Shown in pieces: positions 16,350 to 26,132 of a stretch of 64,000 bases of DNA; positions within the stretch are counted from its first letter, which is position 1; every line of letters starts with the position of its first letter. Source of the DNA: Halomonas binhaiensis (GTDB taxonomy: Bacteria > Pseudomonadota > Gammaproteobacteria > Pseudomonadales > Halomonadaceae). The DNA is taken from NCBI RefSeq assembly GCF_008329985.2, contig NZ_CP038437.2, positions 1,798,001-1,862,000 on the forward strand, given 5' to 3'. The notes under the pieces were generated by a model. The model did no database searches. It saw only the letters and a program-made list of their open reading frames with translations, and was not told where the DNA came from. Both the position numbers and the translations under genes were made by a program.

Positions 16350-17690
16350 TCAGAGTCCCAGTTTCTTTTCCAGATAGTGAATATTGACACCACCCTGCTG
16401 GAAATAGCCATCGCGGACCAGATCCTTGTGTAGATCAGTGTTGGTCTTGATGCCTTCCACCAGTAGTTCATCGAGGGCATTGCGCATACGTGTCAGCGCT
16501 GTCTCACGATCCACGCCCCAGGTGATCAGCTTGCCGATCAGGGAATCATAGTGGGGGGGCACGCTGTAGCCAGTATAGATGTGAGAGTCCATGCGCACGC
16601 CCAGTCCGCCCGGAGGATGGTAGAGCGTGATCTTGCCCGGTGAGGGCATGAAAGTGCGCGGATCCTCGGCGTTGATCCGGCACTCGAAGGCATGCCCGCT
16701 GACTTCAACCTGGTCCTGCGAGATGGACAGGGGCAGGCCTGCAGCGATACGCAGCTGTTCTCGCACGATATCGACGCCGGTCACCATTTCAGTAACAGGG
16801 TGTTCCACCTGGACGCGGGTGTTCATCTCGATGAAGAAGAAACGTCCATCTTCGTAGAGAAATTCGAAGGTGCCTGCGCCGCGATAGCCGATCTCGATAC
16901 AGGCCTGGCGGCAGGCTTCCAGGACTTCTGCCCGGGCTTTCGGGTCAAGACCAGGAGCGGGAGCCTCTTCCAGCACTTTCTGGTGGCGGCGTTGCAGGGA
17001 GCAATCGCGATCATACAGGTGGATCGCATTGCCCTGACCATCAGCCAGTACCTGGACTTCCACGTGGCGCGGCTTTTCCAGGAACTTTTCCATGTAGACC
17101 GTACCATCACCGAAGGCTGAATGGGCTTCGGTACGCGTCACATTGACGGCAGAGATCAAGTGGCCCTCGGTATGGACCACGCGCATGCCGCGTCCACCGC
17201 CGCCAGCAGCAGCCTTGATGATGACCGGATAGCCAATGCGCTGGGCGGTGGCCAGCAGCTCGCCTTCGTCATCGGACAGCGGGCCATCGGAACCCGGCAC
17301 CGTGGGCACTCCGGCTTCTTTCATGGCCTTGATGGCACTGACCTTGTCGCCCATCAGGCGAATCGTGTCGGCACGCGGCCCAATGAAGGTGAAGCCGGAG
17401 CGCTCGACCTGTTCGGCGAAGTCGGCATTCTCGGCAAGGAATCCATAGCCGGGATGAATGGCGCTGGAGTCGGTGACTTCAGCGGCGCTGATCAGGGCCG
17501 GAATATTGAGGTAAGACTGGGCTGAAGCCGCAGGGCCAATACACACGGCTTCATCGGCCAGGCGTACATGCATCAGTTCGCGGTCGGCCTTGGAGTGCAC
17601 TGCAACGGTCTTGATGCCGAGCTCCTTGCAGGCACGCAGGATTCGCAGGGCAATCTCGCCGCGGTTGGCGATAAGAACTTTGTCCAACAT
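16350..17690 (-). CDS. accC: Acetyl-CoA carboxylase, biotin carboxylase subunit
   Basis: AccC carboxylates the biotin on AccB with ATP and bicarbonate, the first half of malonyl-CoA formation. The ATG at 17690 gives the universal start [17 protein letters not shown]; upstream codons to 17747 are not family-like. The 446-residue protein has the ATP-grasp glycine loop GGGGRGM (163-169), [16 protein letters not shown] and the C-terminal biotin carboxylase domain. It follows accB by 62 bases. Confidence 0.97.
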   Translation of the reverse strand: MLDKVLIANRGEIALRILRACKELGIKTVAVHSKADRELMHVRLADEAVCIGPAASAQSYLNIPALISAAEVTDSSAIHPGYGFLAENADFAEQVERSGFTFIGPRADTIRLMGDKVSAIKAMKEAGVPTVPGSDGPLSDDEGELLATAQRIGYPVIIKAAAGGGGRGMRVVHTEGHLISAVNVTRTEAHSAFGDGTVYMEKFLEKPRHVEVQVLADGQGNAIHLYDRDCSLQRRHQKVLEEAPAPGLDPKARAEVLEACRQACIEIGYRGAGTFEFLYEDGRFFFIEMNTRVQVEHPVTEMVTGVDIVREQLRIAAGLPLSISQDQVEVSGHAFECRINAEDPRTFMPSPGKITLYHPPGGLGVRMDSHIYTGYSVPPHYDSLIGKLITWGVDRETALTRMRNALDELLVEGIKTNTDLHKDLVRDGYFQQGGVNIHYLEKKLGL

Positions 17691-17752
17691 GGTGATATCC
17701 GCCGATTGGATGGATAAACACTGAGAGTGCCGGGCAATGCCCGGCACGAGGC

Positions 17753-18220
17753 TCAGGCGATGACGAGCAGAGGCTGGTCGAATTCGACCGGCTCACCATC
17801 CTCGACCAGAATCGCCTCGACGACGCCATCACGGTCGGCTTCGATCTGGTTCATCATCTTCATTGCCTCTACGATGCACACGGTCTCGCCCTTGCGCACG
17901 GTGCTGCCCACTTCAATGAAGGGCTTGGCACCCGGTGCGGGAGAGCGATAGAAGGTTCCCACCATGGGCGACAGGATTTCCTGGCCCTGGAAGGCGGGAG
18001 CGGCTGCCGCAGCGGGAGCTGCTTCTGCCGGAGCTGCCGTTGGTGCGGGAGCTGCAACAGGTGCCGTAGGCCAAGGCTGAGCAACGGCAGTCGGTTGCCA
18101 GGAGCCACCCTGGGGATGGCGGCTGATACGGACCGACTCTTCACCTTCCTGGATTTCGATTTCGCTGATGTTGGACTCTTCCAGCAGCTCAATCAGCTTT
18201 TTGACCTTACGAATATCCAT
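17753..18220 (-). CDS. accB: Acetyl-CoA carboxylase, biotin carboxyl carrier protein
   Basis: AccB carries biotin on K121 in the EAMKMMNQ motif, the site used by BirA. The 155-residue protein starts [16 protein letters not shown], as usual. It has an Ala/Pro-rich flexible linker (about 45-78) and a C-terminal biotinyl domain of about 75 residues. It is the consumer of the biotin made by the bio operon of this window. It is transcribed with accC; the 216-base gap to dsbD should hold the promoter. Confidence 0.97.
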   Translation of the reverse strand: MDIRKVKKLIELLEESNISEIEIQEGEESVRISRHPQGGSWQPTAVAQPWPTAPVAAPAPTAAPAEAAPAAAAAPAFQGQEILSPMVGTFYRSPAPGAKPFIEVGSTVRKGETVCIVEAMKMMNQIEADRDGVVEAILVEDGEPVEFDQPLLVIA

Positions 18221-18436
18221 GATGTTGTCTCGACCCTTTAAGCAGAGAAGGCCGGGCGCTGTAAACCCGGACGAAGTTTATATAGATCGGCGCAAGATAT
18301 CGGCTCTTGCCGTCTCTATCGTGTAAGAATTCGGAGTAGTGCGAAAGTTTGCCGAAATTCCCAAAGGTTGTCCAGCGCATGACGAACGCTGTTCGTGGGA
18401 GTCTATTTTGCACCTATTCGGCTGACGCCTTTTCCG

Positions 18437-20407
18437 TTATTCCTGGGCATTTTCCGCCAGCCATTGGTTGACCTGATTGACATGCCGCGTCAACTGATCT
18501 GCGGTGACTTCGCCCTGGATGCGGGCGGCGCTGATCTCGTCGCTCCCGTCGAAGAACAGCAGGCTGGGAGGGCCAAACAGACGGAGCTCCTGTAGCAGTT
18601 CCCGGCTTGTGGCATTACTGCTGGTGACATCGGCCTCGATCCAGCGATAGTTGGCCAGAGCCTGTTGCACGTCAGGCGAGGGAAATACGTCCCGTTCCAT
18701 CACCTTGCACGAAATGCACCATTCGGCGGTGACATTGACGATGGCTGGAGATGAGTCCTTGGCCAGTGCGGAATGTAATTCGTCCAGGCTGCGGACAACG
18801 GTGACAGGGGCAACTGGCGTGCCTGCCTGTGTAGCTCCAGCGACGGCCGATGTCATGGCCAGCGGTCGCAGTGGGTCGCTGGCCCCGCGTGCGGCTCCGA
18901 TGACCAGTGCGATACCCCATACCAGCAGCATGATGCCGGCTCCCTGGCGCACACGCGACCAGCCAGCGGATGCGGACAGGTTCAGGGCGCCCAGGGCCAG
19001 GGCTGTGCCGATGGCCAGTCCTGCCCACAGAAGCAGGGAGATCTGACTGGGCAGCAGGCGCTCGATCAGCCAGATTGCGACCCCGAGGAGGAGAATGCCA
19101 AAGGCTATCTTGATGCCATTCATCCAGGCCCCTGAGCGGGGAAGCAGAGTCGTACCGAAGCCACCGACCAGCAGCAGAGGCACGCCCATGCCCAGGGCCA
19201 GGGCCAGCAAGGCTGCACCGCCGACCAATGCATCTCCTGTAGTGGAAATGAACACCAGGGCACCGGCCAGGGGTGCTGAAACGCAAGGGGAAACGACCAG
19301 TACAGACAAGGCCCCAGCCACTGCCAGGCCTACGGGACCACTCTGCTGGGCCCTGGTCTGCCAGGCATCGATGCGGCTGCCCAATCGTGAGGACAGGCTC
19401 AGATTGAACACTCCGAACATGGCAAGTGCGAAGAGTGTGAACAGGATGGCGAAAAGAATCAGCACCGGCGCTGATTGCAGTCGGGCCTGGAGGTTTAGCC
19501 CGGCGCCAAACAGCCCCATGAGAACACCGATCAGGGCATAGGTCAGCGCCATGCCGGCCACATAGCTACCTGACAGGGCCAAAGCGCGGCCGCGAGTAGG
19601 ATTCTGCCCCACGATGATCGAGGACAGGATGGGTAGCATCGGCAGTACGCAGGGCGTGAACGTCAGTCCCAGGCCGGCGAGGAAGAACAGGCCGAGCATC
19701 AACGGTACGCTAGTATCGCGCATCAGCGTGCTGAAATGGCTGTCTTCGCTGAGCGGTACGGCAATCTCAGTCGTGCTCGGGTCCTTGGCAACGGTGCTTC
19801 TGGAGCCTGGGTTGCTGGTGGCTGCGGAGTCGGTGCTGGGAGTGCTGCTGTTGCTGGCCTGTGTGTCCCCCTGGGCGTCCTTGTCCTTGGCGCTGTTCTC
19901 GGTGGCGTTGTCAATATCTGCCATCAAGGCTTCGACATCTGCCGCAAACTGAGAGGGCGCTGACGCTTGCGGGGCTTCCAGATGCACGGTTTCCGGTGGA
20001 TAGCACAGGCCTGCATCGGCACAACCTTGAAACGTCAGGTCAATATTCACCGGGCCTTGCTGAGGCGTAGTGAAAGGTACGGCAAAGACCATCTTGTCGT
20101 AGAAGACGAAGACATCGCCGAAGAATTCGTCTGTCTTGGCCTCCCCGGGAGGCAGTTGGGGTTCTCCCAGCATGTCCGGTGCATCAGGGGCTGAGACGGA
20201 GAAGCGATGGCGGTAGAGGTAGTAGCCATCAGCATTCTCGAAGCCGATGTAAAGATGTTCTCCATCATGCCAGGCGTTGGGGAAGAAGGCCTGATCCACC
20301 GGCAGGAATTCGGAAGAGTTCGATGAGGAAGAAAAGAACTGTGCCTGGGCCGTAAAGGGCAGGAGTATCAAGCAGCACAGGGCAAGCAGACGTATGACAA
20401 ACGGCAC
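18437..20407 (-). CDS. dsbD: Thiol:disulfide interchange protein DsbD
   Basis: DsbD carries electrons from cytoplasmic thioredoxin across the inner membrane to periplasmic DsbC, DsbG and CcmG. A signal peptide (residues 1-22) starts at a GTG at 20407 with AAGGAT upstream. The periplasmic alpha domain has C129 and C135 (GCADAGLCYPP). Eight or so membrane helices carry the paired cysteines (FTPCVLP and VSPCVSAP). The C-terminal gamma domain is a thioredoxin fold with EWCISCKVME. The length (656) is normal. The linker between alpha and beta domains is Ser/Asp-rich and long. Confidence 0.94.
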   Translation of the reverse strand: MPFVIRLLALCCLILLPFTAQAQFFSSSSNSSEFLPVDQAFFPNAWHDGEHLYIGFENADGYYLYRHRFSVSAPDAPDMLGEPQLPPGEAKTDEFFGDVFVFYDKMVFAVPFTTPQQGPVNIDLTFQGCADAGLCYPPETVHLEAPQASAPSQFAADVEALMADIDNATENSAKDKDAQGDTQASNSSTPSTDSAATSNPGSRSTVAKDPSTTEIAVPLSEDSHFSTLMRDTSVPLMLGLFFLAGLGLTFTPCVLPMLPILSSIIVGQNPTRGRALALSGSYVAGMALTYALIGVLMGLFGAGLNLQARLQSAPVLILFAILFTLFALAMFGVFNLSLSSRLGSRIDAWQTRAQQSGPVGLAVAGALSVLVVSPCVSAPLAGALVFISTTGDALVGGAALLALALGMGVPLLLVGGFGTTLLPRSGAWMNGIKIAFGILLLGVAIWLIERLLPSQISLLLWAGLAIGTALALGALNLSASAGWSRVRQGAGIMLLVWGIALVIGAARGASDPLRPLAMTSAVAGATQAGTPVAPVTVVRSLDELHSALAKDSSPAIVNVTAEWCISCKVMERDVFPSPDVQQALANYRWIEADVTSSNATSRELLQELRLFGPPSLLFFDGSDEISAARIQGEVTADQLTRHVNQVNQWLAENAQE

Positions 20408-20725
20408 GATGTATCCTTAGTAGAAACAGTTGCAATCAGCTGCGGCATAAGGGAAGCACATGCTTGAATGCCTGTGCTACCCACGCATTGCGCTTGAGTC
20501 ATGTTTGTCGATTTGTTGCGCTTTTTCTGAATGACTCATTCGAACAAGCCTATGCCCCGCAATGAGACATCCTGGTGATGTGCAGGGTTCCCGTATGAGA
20601 CACGTTATGATCAGATGCAAGGGAAGGGACCCGCACATCTTGTCAGCCTTGTGCAAGTCGCCAAGGGGGATGGGCCGATCTTGTGTACAACATCATCCTA
20701 CTGCATCTCCAAAGGAGCGCCACCT
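20408..20725. other. Divergent intergenic region dsbD / DUF2333 gene
   Basis: This gap should hold promoters in both directions. A 7-bp dyad GAGTCAT (20496-20502) and ATGACTC (20531-20537) is present with a 28-base spacer. I do not see a convincing -35/-10 pair. An AAAGGAG ribosome site at 20711-20717 belongs to the plus-strand gene. Confidence 0.4.
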
Positions 20726-22270
20726 ATGATAAGCCGCCGATTGCGTGACGAACGCCGTCGAGAGCAACTTGAAACGCCCCAGTATGGGTGGATATGGAAG
20801 CCCTTGGCGGGCTTGGCCATCCTGGTGATTGTAGTGGTGGCTGGATTGACGATCTGGTGGAGCCTGGCGCCATCACGGTTTGATGTGAATGCCGCAACGC
20901 TCGAACGCAGGGAGGCGGCTTCGGCTGATGCAAAGGGGGCCATGGCGGTGGCCACTCTGGCCGAGGTGGTGGATACATTGCTGGACAAGCCCGGTGGCTA
21001 CTTGCGCGATGACATCCTTCCGCCAGGGCTGCTGATGGACAATATGTCATCCTGGGAAGCCGGGGTGCTGAGTCAGGCGCGCCTGTTGGGTGCGGCGCTA
21101 CCCAAGCTGGATGCGCAGGCAGGGGAGTCCGTGGCGCAAGTGAACGAGCTGCTGCAGGGAGACGATAGTCAGTGGTTTGGCACTTCGACCGGAAAACGTC
21201 TGGCAGATGCCAGCACTCAGCTTGATACTTACCTGGCTCAGTTCTCTACCCAAGGAGGATCTGTTTTCGATAGTGCAGGGCTCAAGCCTTGGCTGGAAAG
21301 TGTGCGTGATGAACTACAGCGCATTACCTTGCGCCTGTCAGCTTCGGTGGAGGATATCGATAGCCTGAAGGAAATGGGGATATCGGTGGCGGATGTGCCC
21401 CAGGATGCTGATGTGCCTTGGTATCACGTGGACAATGACTTTCACCAGGCTCGCGGTGAAGCCTGGGCGCTGATCCTGTTGCTTGAAGCGGTGTACCGTG
21501 ATGAACAGGGGGTCATTGCCGCTGCCGGTCTCGACAACAATTGGCAGCGCCTGCTGGCCGAGCTTGAGCGAACCCAGCGACAACTCTGGAGTCCTGTCGT
21601 GTTGCGAGGGTCAGGGTTTGGCATCTTTGCCAATTATCCCTTGACCATGGCGCATCAACTGAGTCGGGCGGGGATTACTCTGGACATGTTGATTGACGAC
21701 ATGTCGGAGCTGCCTGAAGAGCCCCATCAAGGCAAGCCGGCGGGACAGAAGACGACTCGCTCGTTCATCGATGAGGTGGTCACTGAGCAGAAGCATGACC
21801 AGGGCTCCAAGCAAGACAAGGCGGCGGACTCCGGTCAGGAGCAGGCTACTGAATCCGAGCAGGATGAGGCGGCGAATGCTGGTCAGGAACAAGCTGCTGA
21901 ATCCGAGCAGGGAAAGGCGGCGGACCCCGGTCAGGAGCAGGCTACTGAGTCCGAGCAGGATAAGGCGGCGAATGCTGGTCAGGAACAAGCTGCTGAATCC
22001 GAGCAGGGAAAGGCGGCGGACCCCGGTCAGGAGCAGGCTGCTGAATCCGAGCAGGATAAGGCAGCGGACTCCAGTCGGGAGCAGAATGCCGATTCCGAGC
22101 AGGGAAAGGCGGCGGATGCCGGGCAAGAACAGGGTGACAGCGATTCCGAGAAGAAACAAGGCGCGGAATCTGAACAAGGCAAGCCAATCATGCCAGGCGA
22201 GGCTGGAGAGCCAACCTCGCCAGAATCAGACGCCACGCCCAGGCAGGATGCCAGCGAGCAGGCTGAGTAA
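20726..22270 (+). CDS. DUF2333 family membrane protein with a 16-residue repeat tail
   Basis: The ATG at 20726 follows an AAAGGAG ribosome site; the frame is open further upstream but without support. The 514-residue product has a basic N-terminus, one membrane helix at about 25-47 and a large periplasmic DUF2333 domain to about residue 330. A very polar tail follows, in which a 16-residue unit of the form AADxGQEQAxESEQxK recurs about seven times, rich in Glu, Gln, Ala and Lys. The family is known from Pseudomonas and relatives, without an assigned function. The tail is predicted to be disordered or helical and is probably variable in length between strains. Confidence 0.75.
   Translation: MISRRLRDERRREQLETPQYGWIWKPLAGLAILVIVVVAGLTIWWSLAPSRFDVNAATLERREAASADAKGAMAVATLAEVVDTLLDKPGGYLRDDILPPGLLMDNMSSWEAGVLSQARLLGAALPKLDAQAGESVAQVNELLQGDDSQWFGTSTGKRLADASTQLDTYLAQFSTQGGSVFDSAGLKPWLESVRDELQRITLRLSASVEDIDSLKEMGISVADVPQDADVPWYHVDNDFHQARGEAWALILLLEAVYRDEQGVIAAAGLDNNWQRLLAELERTQRQLWSPVVLRGSGFGIFANYPLTMAHQLSRAGITLDMLIDDMSELPEEPHQGKPAGQKTTRSFIDEVVTEQKHDQGSKQDKAADSGQEQATESEQDEAANAGQEQAAESEQGKAADPGQEQATESEQDKAANAGQEQAAESEQGKAADPGQEQAAESEQDKAADSSREQNADSEQGKAADAGQEQGDSDSEKKQGAESEQGKPIMPGEAGEPTSPESDATPRQDASEQAE
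21825..22190 (+). repeat. 48-bp coding repeat with a 96-bp higher-order period
   Basis: The 3' part of the DUF2333 gene is built of 48-bp units. Two successive units form a 96-bp block that is repeated almost identically (for example the segment starting near 21869 recurs near 21965). This indicates recent duplication of paired units. Confidence 0.8.
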
Positions 22271-22292
22271 ATCTGAACCTGCTACTGCAATG

Positions 22293-22326
22293 AAATAAGC
22301 CGCTCGGAATGAGCGGCTTATTTTCT
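22293..22326. terminator. Bidirectional terminator between DUF2333 gene and ppa
   Basis: Arms AAATAAGCCGCTC (22293-22305) and GAGCGGCTTATTT (22311-22323) pair perfectly over 13 bp with a GGAAT loop; T-rich on both strands. It serves the two convergent genes. Confidence 0.75.
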
Positions 22327-22370
22327 TCTGGCTGAGGCGAAGGCACTTTGGCAATAGCGCCTGGCCTGGA

Positions 22371-22898
22371 TCAGCCCTTGTAGGCAGCAGCGGACTTTTC
22401 GATGGCAGCGCGGGCGGCGTCAGCACCTTCCCAGGACTCCACCTTGACCCACTTGCCCTTCTCGAGGTCCTTGTAGTTCTCGAAGAAGTGAGCGATCTGC
22501 TGCAGCAGCAGCTCAGGCAGGTCGTTAACGTCTTGAATGTCATCGTACAGCGTGGACAGCTTGGGATGCGGTACACATACCAGCTTGGCATCTTCGCCCG
22601 CTTCATCCGACATGTTCAGTACGCCTACGGGACGGGCACGGATGATGCTGCCTGGTGCGACCGGGTAAGGGGTCACGACCAAGGCGTCGAGAGGGTCGCC
22701 ATCGTCAGCCAGAGTATGGGGGATGAAACCGTAGTTGGCTGGATAGAACATCGGGGTGGCCATGAAGCGGTCGACCAGCAGGGCGCCCATGTCCTTGTCG
22801 ATCTCGTACTTGATCGGCGCGTGGTTGGCCGGAATCTCGATAGCGACATAGATGTCGTTGGGGAGTTCCTTGCCAGCAGGGATGTTGTCGAAGTTCAT
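22371..22898 (-). CDS. ppa: Inorganic pyrophosphatase (family I)
   Basis: Ppa hydrolyses pyrophosphate in the cytoplasm and drives biosynthetic reactions forward. The ATG at 22898 gives the family start [18 protein letters not shown], with AGGA upstream. The 175-residue hexameric type is confirmed by the metal motif [14 protein letters not shown]. Its substrate is also the phosphoryl donor of the PPi-dependent phosphofructokinase encoded at 27143-28402, so the two enzymes compete for the same pool. Confidence 0.96.
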   Translation of the reverse strand: MNFDNIPAGKELPNDIYVAIEIPANHAPIKYEIDKDMGALLVDRFMATPMFYPANYGFIPHTLADDGDPLDALVVTPYPVAPGSIIRARPVGVLNMSDEAGEDAKLVCVPHPKLSTLYDDIQDVNDLPELLLQQIAHFFENYKDLEKGKWVKVESWEGADAARAAIEKSAAAYKG

Positions 22899-23275
22899 CG
22901 TCGCTTCCTTGGTTAGAGGGAAACACTGCATAAGTGTCTGCGCGATCCAATCACAACGCTACGCGGTGCTCGTCGTTCTCACATGTCGCCATATGTTCAG
23001 ACTCCTGTGCTCCGGGCGCCTTGTGCTTGAACATGCTCGTCGACTTATCGCGTGTCTCCTGAGAACCGCTGGGTAAATGCTCGCGTGTCGCCACGCATGT
23101 CTGCTTTATTCAGCGGTTCCTTGGCGGATGTTCGGAACAGTAAAAAAGCGGGCGAATTATACGAATCCCGAGCACCGATTACCATTCCTGGCGTGTATGA
23201 TGGCAACCTTATACATGCCAGGGGCAAGGCGATCCACAGCTCCTGGGGCCTGAAGTCGATGATCAGGAGGGTTTC
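22899..23275. other. Divergent intergenic region ppa / pseudokinase gene
   Basis: A GC-mixed gap with no gene. A strong AGGAGG ribosome site near 23264 belongs to the TTG-started gene at 23276. No promoter pair could be assigned with confidence. Confidence 0.4.
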
Positions 23276-24997
23276 TTGGCCACCCCGCGTTTATCACTGA
23301 GTTATGGACAGGCTTTTGTTGCGCCGGACCGGCGCCATCATCGCAGCTCCATGTCGGTAAGTATGCCGGATGAACGCCAGATGCAGTCCAAGGGGGCTGC
23401 GGCACTGGTCAGTGATTCGGCATCCCGCAATGCTCTGGCCAAGCAGGCCAGTGATCTCAGTGTGCGTGGCTTTCTGGCTGATTATTACTCCACCCCCGAA
23501 CACTGGGAGATAAAGATCTCCGTCCACCGGGTGCTGCACTCACTCAACGCATGGTGCCATGGGCAGACCCGCCAGGTTCAGGATGGTAGCTATGTATCTT
23601 CGCTGTCGACGCTGATCTTCCTTGGTCGCGATGCTCACCTGTTTCATGTCGGTGATACGCTGGTGTTCCGCCTGCGTGGAGCGGAGTTCGAGCAACTGAC
23701 ACGAGATCATGTTACTGATCTTGGCGGGTACCGCTATCCGGCTCGGGCACTAGGCATGGATGCCAGGGTTGATGTTGACTATGCAGCGATACCGTTGAAG
23801 CAGGGAGATATTTTCCTGTTCACGACCCAGAGTGTGCGCGGCACCTTGATGCCTTCGGACTATGTCGGCCTGATTCGCCAGGATGCCAGCGATCTGGATG
23901 CAGCATGCGAGCGCCTTGCCCAGGCTGCCAAAGAACGGGCCGGTGAGCGGGGTTATGGCAGTGACTCTTTTTGTTTCCAGTTGGTCCGGGTCGATGAGCT
24001 GCCGGATGCGACTCCTGATCGTCCCAGCCGCGTCTATGGAGACCTGCCTATTCCCCCGGAACTGAACAAGGGGGATCGTCTCGACGGTTTTGAAGTGGAT
24101 GACGTGCTCTCGCGTACGGCGCATTCCCGTGTCTATCGAGTGCATGACATCAAGAGTGGCCGAACATCGGTGCTCAAGGCACCCAGTCCCGAACTTTCCA
24201 ATCGCAATGTTTACCTGGAGCACTTTCTGCTGCAGCAATGGGTGGTGGAAAGAGTGCATTCGCCTTTCGTTGTCCGGGTCGTAGAACCTTCTCGTCCGCG
24301 CCGCTATCTCTATTATCTCATGCGTCATGTCGAGGGCGTGACCCTGACGGAGTGGGTGCGCCTTCATCCCATGGCCAGCCTGGCGCAGCGTCTTGATCTG
24401 GCATCACAGCTTGGCAAGGCGTTGCAGGCACTGCATCGTAGAGACCTGATTCACCAGCAGGTGCATCCGGACAATGTGCTGATTGACCCACATGGGCAAG
24501 TCATTCTAGCGGACTTCAGCGCATGCCATTTGCGTGATGTGGATGGTCATCGCCGTTCTCGTCGCCTGGTTCAGCAAGTAGGGCTGAATGAACATAGTGC
24601 TCCGGAATACGCGCTGGATGACGAGGTAGGGAGACGCAGTGACCAGTATGCTCTGGCTTCCACCATCTATTGGCTGCTGACGGGAGATTTGCCCTATGCA
24701 GTGCCGACCAATCGTCTGCGCAGCCATACCGACCTTGAACAGCTCAGCTACCGCAGTGCCCGTAGCTTGAACCCAGAAGTCAGTGATGAACTTGATGAGG
24801 CCCTGCGTCGTGCGCTGGACCCTCAGCGTTCGCTGCGTTTCCGTCGCTTGTCGGAATTTCTCTATCACCTCAAGCCCGTCAGGCATGGTCGTGAAGAGTC
24901 CTCAATTCCTGGGGAGAGGAAAGAACCTACCAAGCTTTGGCAATGTATTGCAGCCTTGCTGATGCTGTTGTTGGTGCTTTCCTGGTGGCTACGCTAG
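23276..24997 (+). CDS. PP2C-like phosphatase / Ser-Thr kinase fusion, probably catalytically inactive
   Basis: The start is a TTG at 23276 with AGGAGG just upstream; this start restores the family N-terminus (RLSLSYGQA). Residues 1-240 align by eye with the PP2C domain and 265-535 with the kinase domain of the bifunctional kinase/phosphatase family. A membrane helix lies at 554-571. The usual NQD metal motif is missing (RSSM near 23-26). The DGV motif reads SDSAS at 46-50, and the later TDGV is TQSV at 184-187. In the kinase the catalytic HRDLKPEN reads HQQVHPDN at 393-400, so Gln395 replaces the catalytic Asp. The ATP lysine K301, the DFS at 413-415 and APE at 442-444 remain. It may bind nucleotide and act as a scaffold or sensor. 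It overlaps the end of the lysR-type gene convergently by four bases. Confidence 0.8.
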   Translation: MATPRLSLSYGQAFVAPDRRHHRSSMSVSMPDERQMQSKGAAALVSDSASRNALAKQASDLSVRGFLADYYSTPEHWEIKISVHRVLHSLNAWCHGQTRQVQDGSYVSSLSTLIFLGRDAHLFHVGDTLVFRLRGAEFEQLTRDHVTDLGGYRYPARALGMDARVDVDYAAIPLKQGDIFLFTTQSVRGTLMPSDYVGLIRQDASDLDAACERLAQAAKERAGERGYGSDSFCFQLVRVDELPDATPDRPSRVYGDLPIPPELNKGDRLDGFEVDDVLSRTAHSRVYRVHDIKSGRTSVLKAPSPELSNRNVYLEHFLLQQWVVERVHSPFVVRVVEPSRPRRYLYYLMRHVEGVTLTEWVRLHPMASLAQRLDLASQLGKALQALHRRDLIHQQVHPDNVLIDPHGQVILADFSACHLRDVDGHRRSRRLVQQVGLNEHSAPEYALDDEVGRRSDQYALASTIYWLLTGDLPYAVPTNRLRSHTDLEQLSYRSARSLNPEVSDELDEALRRALDPQRSLRFRRLSEFLYHLKPVRHGREESSIPGERKEPTKLWQCIAALLMLLLVLSWWLR

Positions 24998-25953
24998 AGC
25001 GACGTTGGGCGATGAGGTGGCCATTTGTGTTGCCGGAAATGTTTGGCGGTTGCCAGCAACCAGTCGATGAAGCTGTCGATGCCGGCTGGGGGGGTGCCAT
25101 GGCGGGGCATGACGAGCTCATAGGTGAATGGTGAGGCAAGCTCATAGGCATCGCCAAAGGGGCATGCCAGTACACCACTTTCGAGACGGTCGGCGACCAG
25201 CGGATAGCTGGCCAGCATGACGCCACGTGCAGCGATGGTCTGATCCAGGGCAAGCCCGTACAAGGAGTAGTGGCGCAACCCGGAGAGAGAGGCGTCTGTC
25301 AGGCCGGCAGCTGCAAACCAGTCGCGCCAACCCGGGAAGCCTCCACGTTGCTGAGTGCGCCAGCTGACTTCGAATAATGTATGGTCGAGCAGGTCGGAAG
25401 GCTGGCTGATGGGGCTGCGCTCGAGAAGGTTGGGAGAGCAGACAGGTATCAGGACGTCTTCGAACAGTTGAACGCCTTTCACACCACTCCAAGGAGCTCG
25501 GCCGTAGCGTAGTGCCAGGCGCGCTCCTTCCTCATGCCACGACGGCTCGCTGAATGACTGGCTTGCATCCACCGAAATGGCCACCTGTTCCCCACGGGTT
25601 TCAAAATCTTCCAGGCGTGGCAGTAGCCACAATTGGGAAAAGGACGGCGGTGCACTGATCAACAGGGAAAAAGCGACCTGGGATTGTGTATGGAGCGCTG
25701 CGACCGCATCGGCGATTCGCTGCAGGCCGGCATCAATATCCTGAGCCAGCAGTTGTCCCTTTGCCGTAGGGCGGACGCCATTGGGCTGACGCTCGAACAG
25801 CACCGTGTCCAGGTATCCCTCAAGCTGCTTGACCTGCCGGCTCACCGCGCCAGGTGTGACGTTGAGTCGAGTGGCTGCTGCCTTGAAGCTACCCTCTCGA
25901 GTCGCCTCCGCAAATGCCCTGAGAGCATTGAGTGGTAGTCGCTCTATTTTCAT
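24994..25953 (-). CDS. LysR-family transcriptional regulator (GcvA-like)
   Basis: The ATG at 25953 gives MKIERLPLNALRAFAEATRE, a typical GcvA/AmpR-subgroup start; codons upstream to 26001 are unlikely to be used. The N-terminal winged helix-turn-helix (residues 7-65; GSFKAAATRLNVTPGAVSRQ) is followed by a LysR substrate-binding domain to residue 319. It is divergent from the EamA transporter gene with a 179-base gap, and LysR regulators commonly control the divergent neighbour. The effector cannot be told from sequence. Confidence 0.87.
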   Translation of the reverse strand: MKIERLPLNALRAFAEATREGSFKAAATRLNVTPGAVSRQVKQLEGYLDTVLFERQPNGVRPTAKGQLLAQDIDAGLQRIADAVAALHTQSQVAFSLLISAPPSFSQLWLLPRLEDFETRGEQVAISVDASQSFSEPSWHEEGARLALRYGRAPWSGVKGVQLFEDVLIPVCSPNLLERSPISQPSDLLDHTLFEVSWRTQQRGGFPGWRDWFAAAGLTDASLSGLRHYSLYGLALDQTIAARGVMLASYPLVADRLESGVLACPFGDAYELASPFTYELVMPRHGTPPAGIDSFIDWLLATAKHFRQHKWPPHRPTSL

Positions 25954-26132
25954 GGGTTGAGTTTTCCTGAGCCTAAGTGCCCACATTAATCGTTTGGACA
26001 CGAGACGGGCAAATGTTGAACTAGCGCTACTTGATATCTCTGCTCGACTAACCCAGCTCAGCTATCCCGGTTCGCTGTATCTGCCCGGTTATCTCTGATC
26101 GAAACGCCTATCACCAGGGGGGGGGAAGGAAA

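Noticed and set aside
21611..22177. Minus-strand frame with LLLTGVRRLSLLG repeats
   Set aside because: Shadow of the 48-bp repeat in the DUF2333 gene; looks membrane-like only because of the reverse complement of the Glu/Gln-rich codons.
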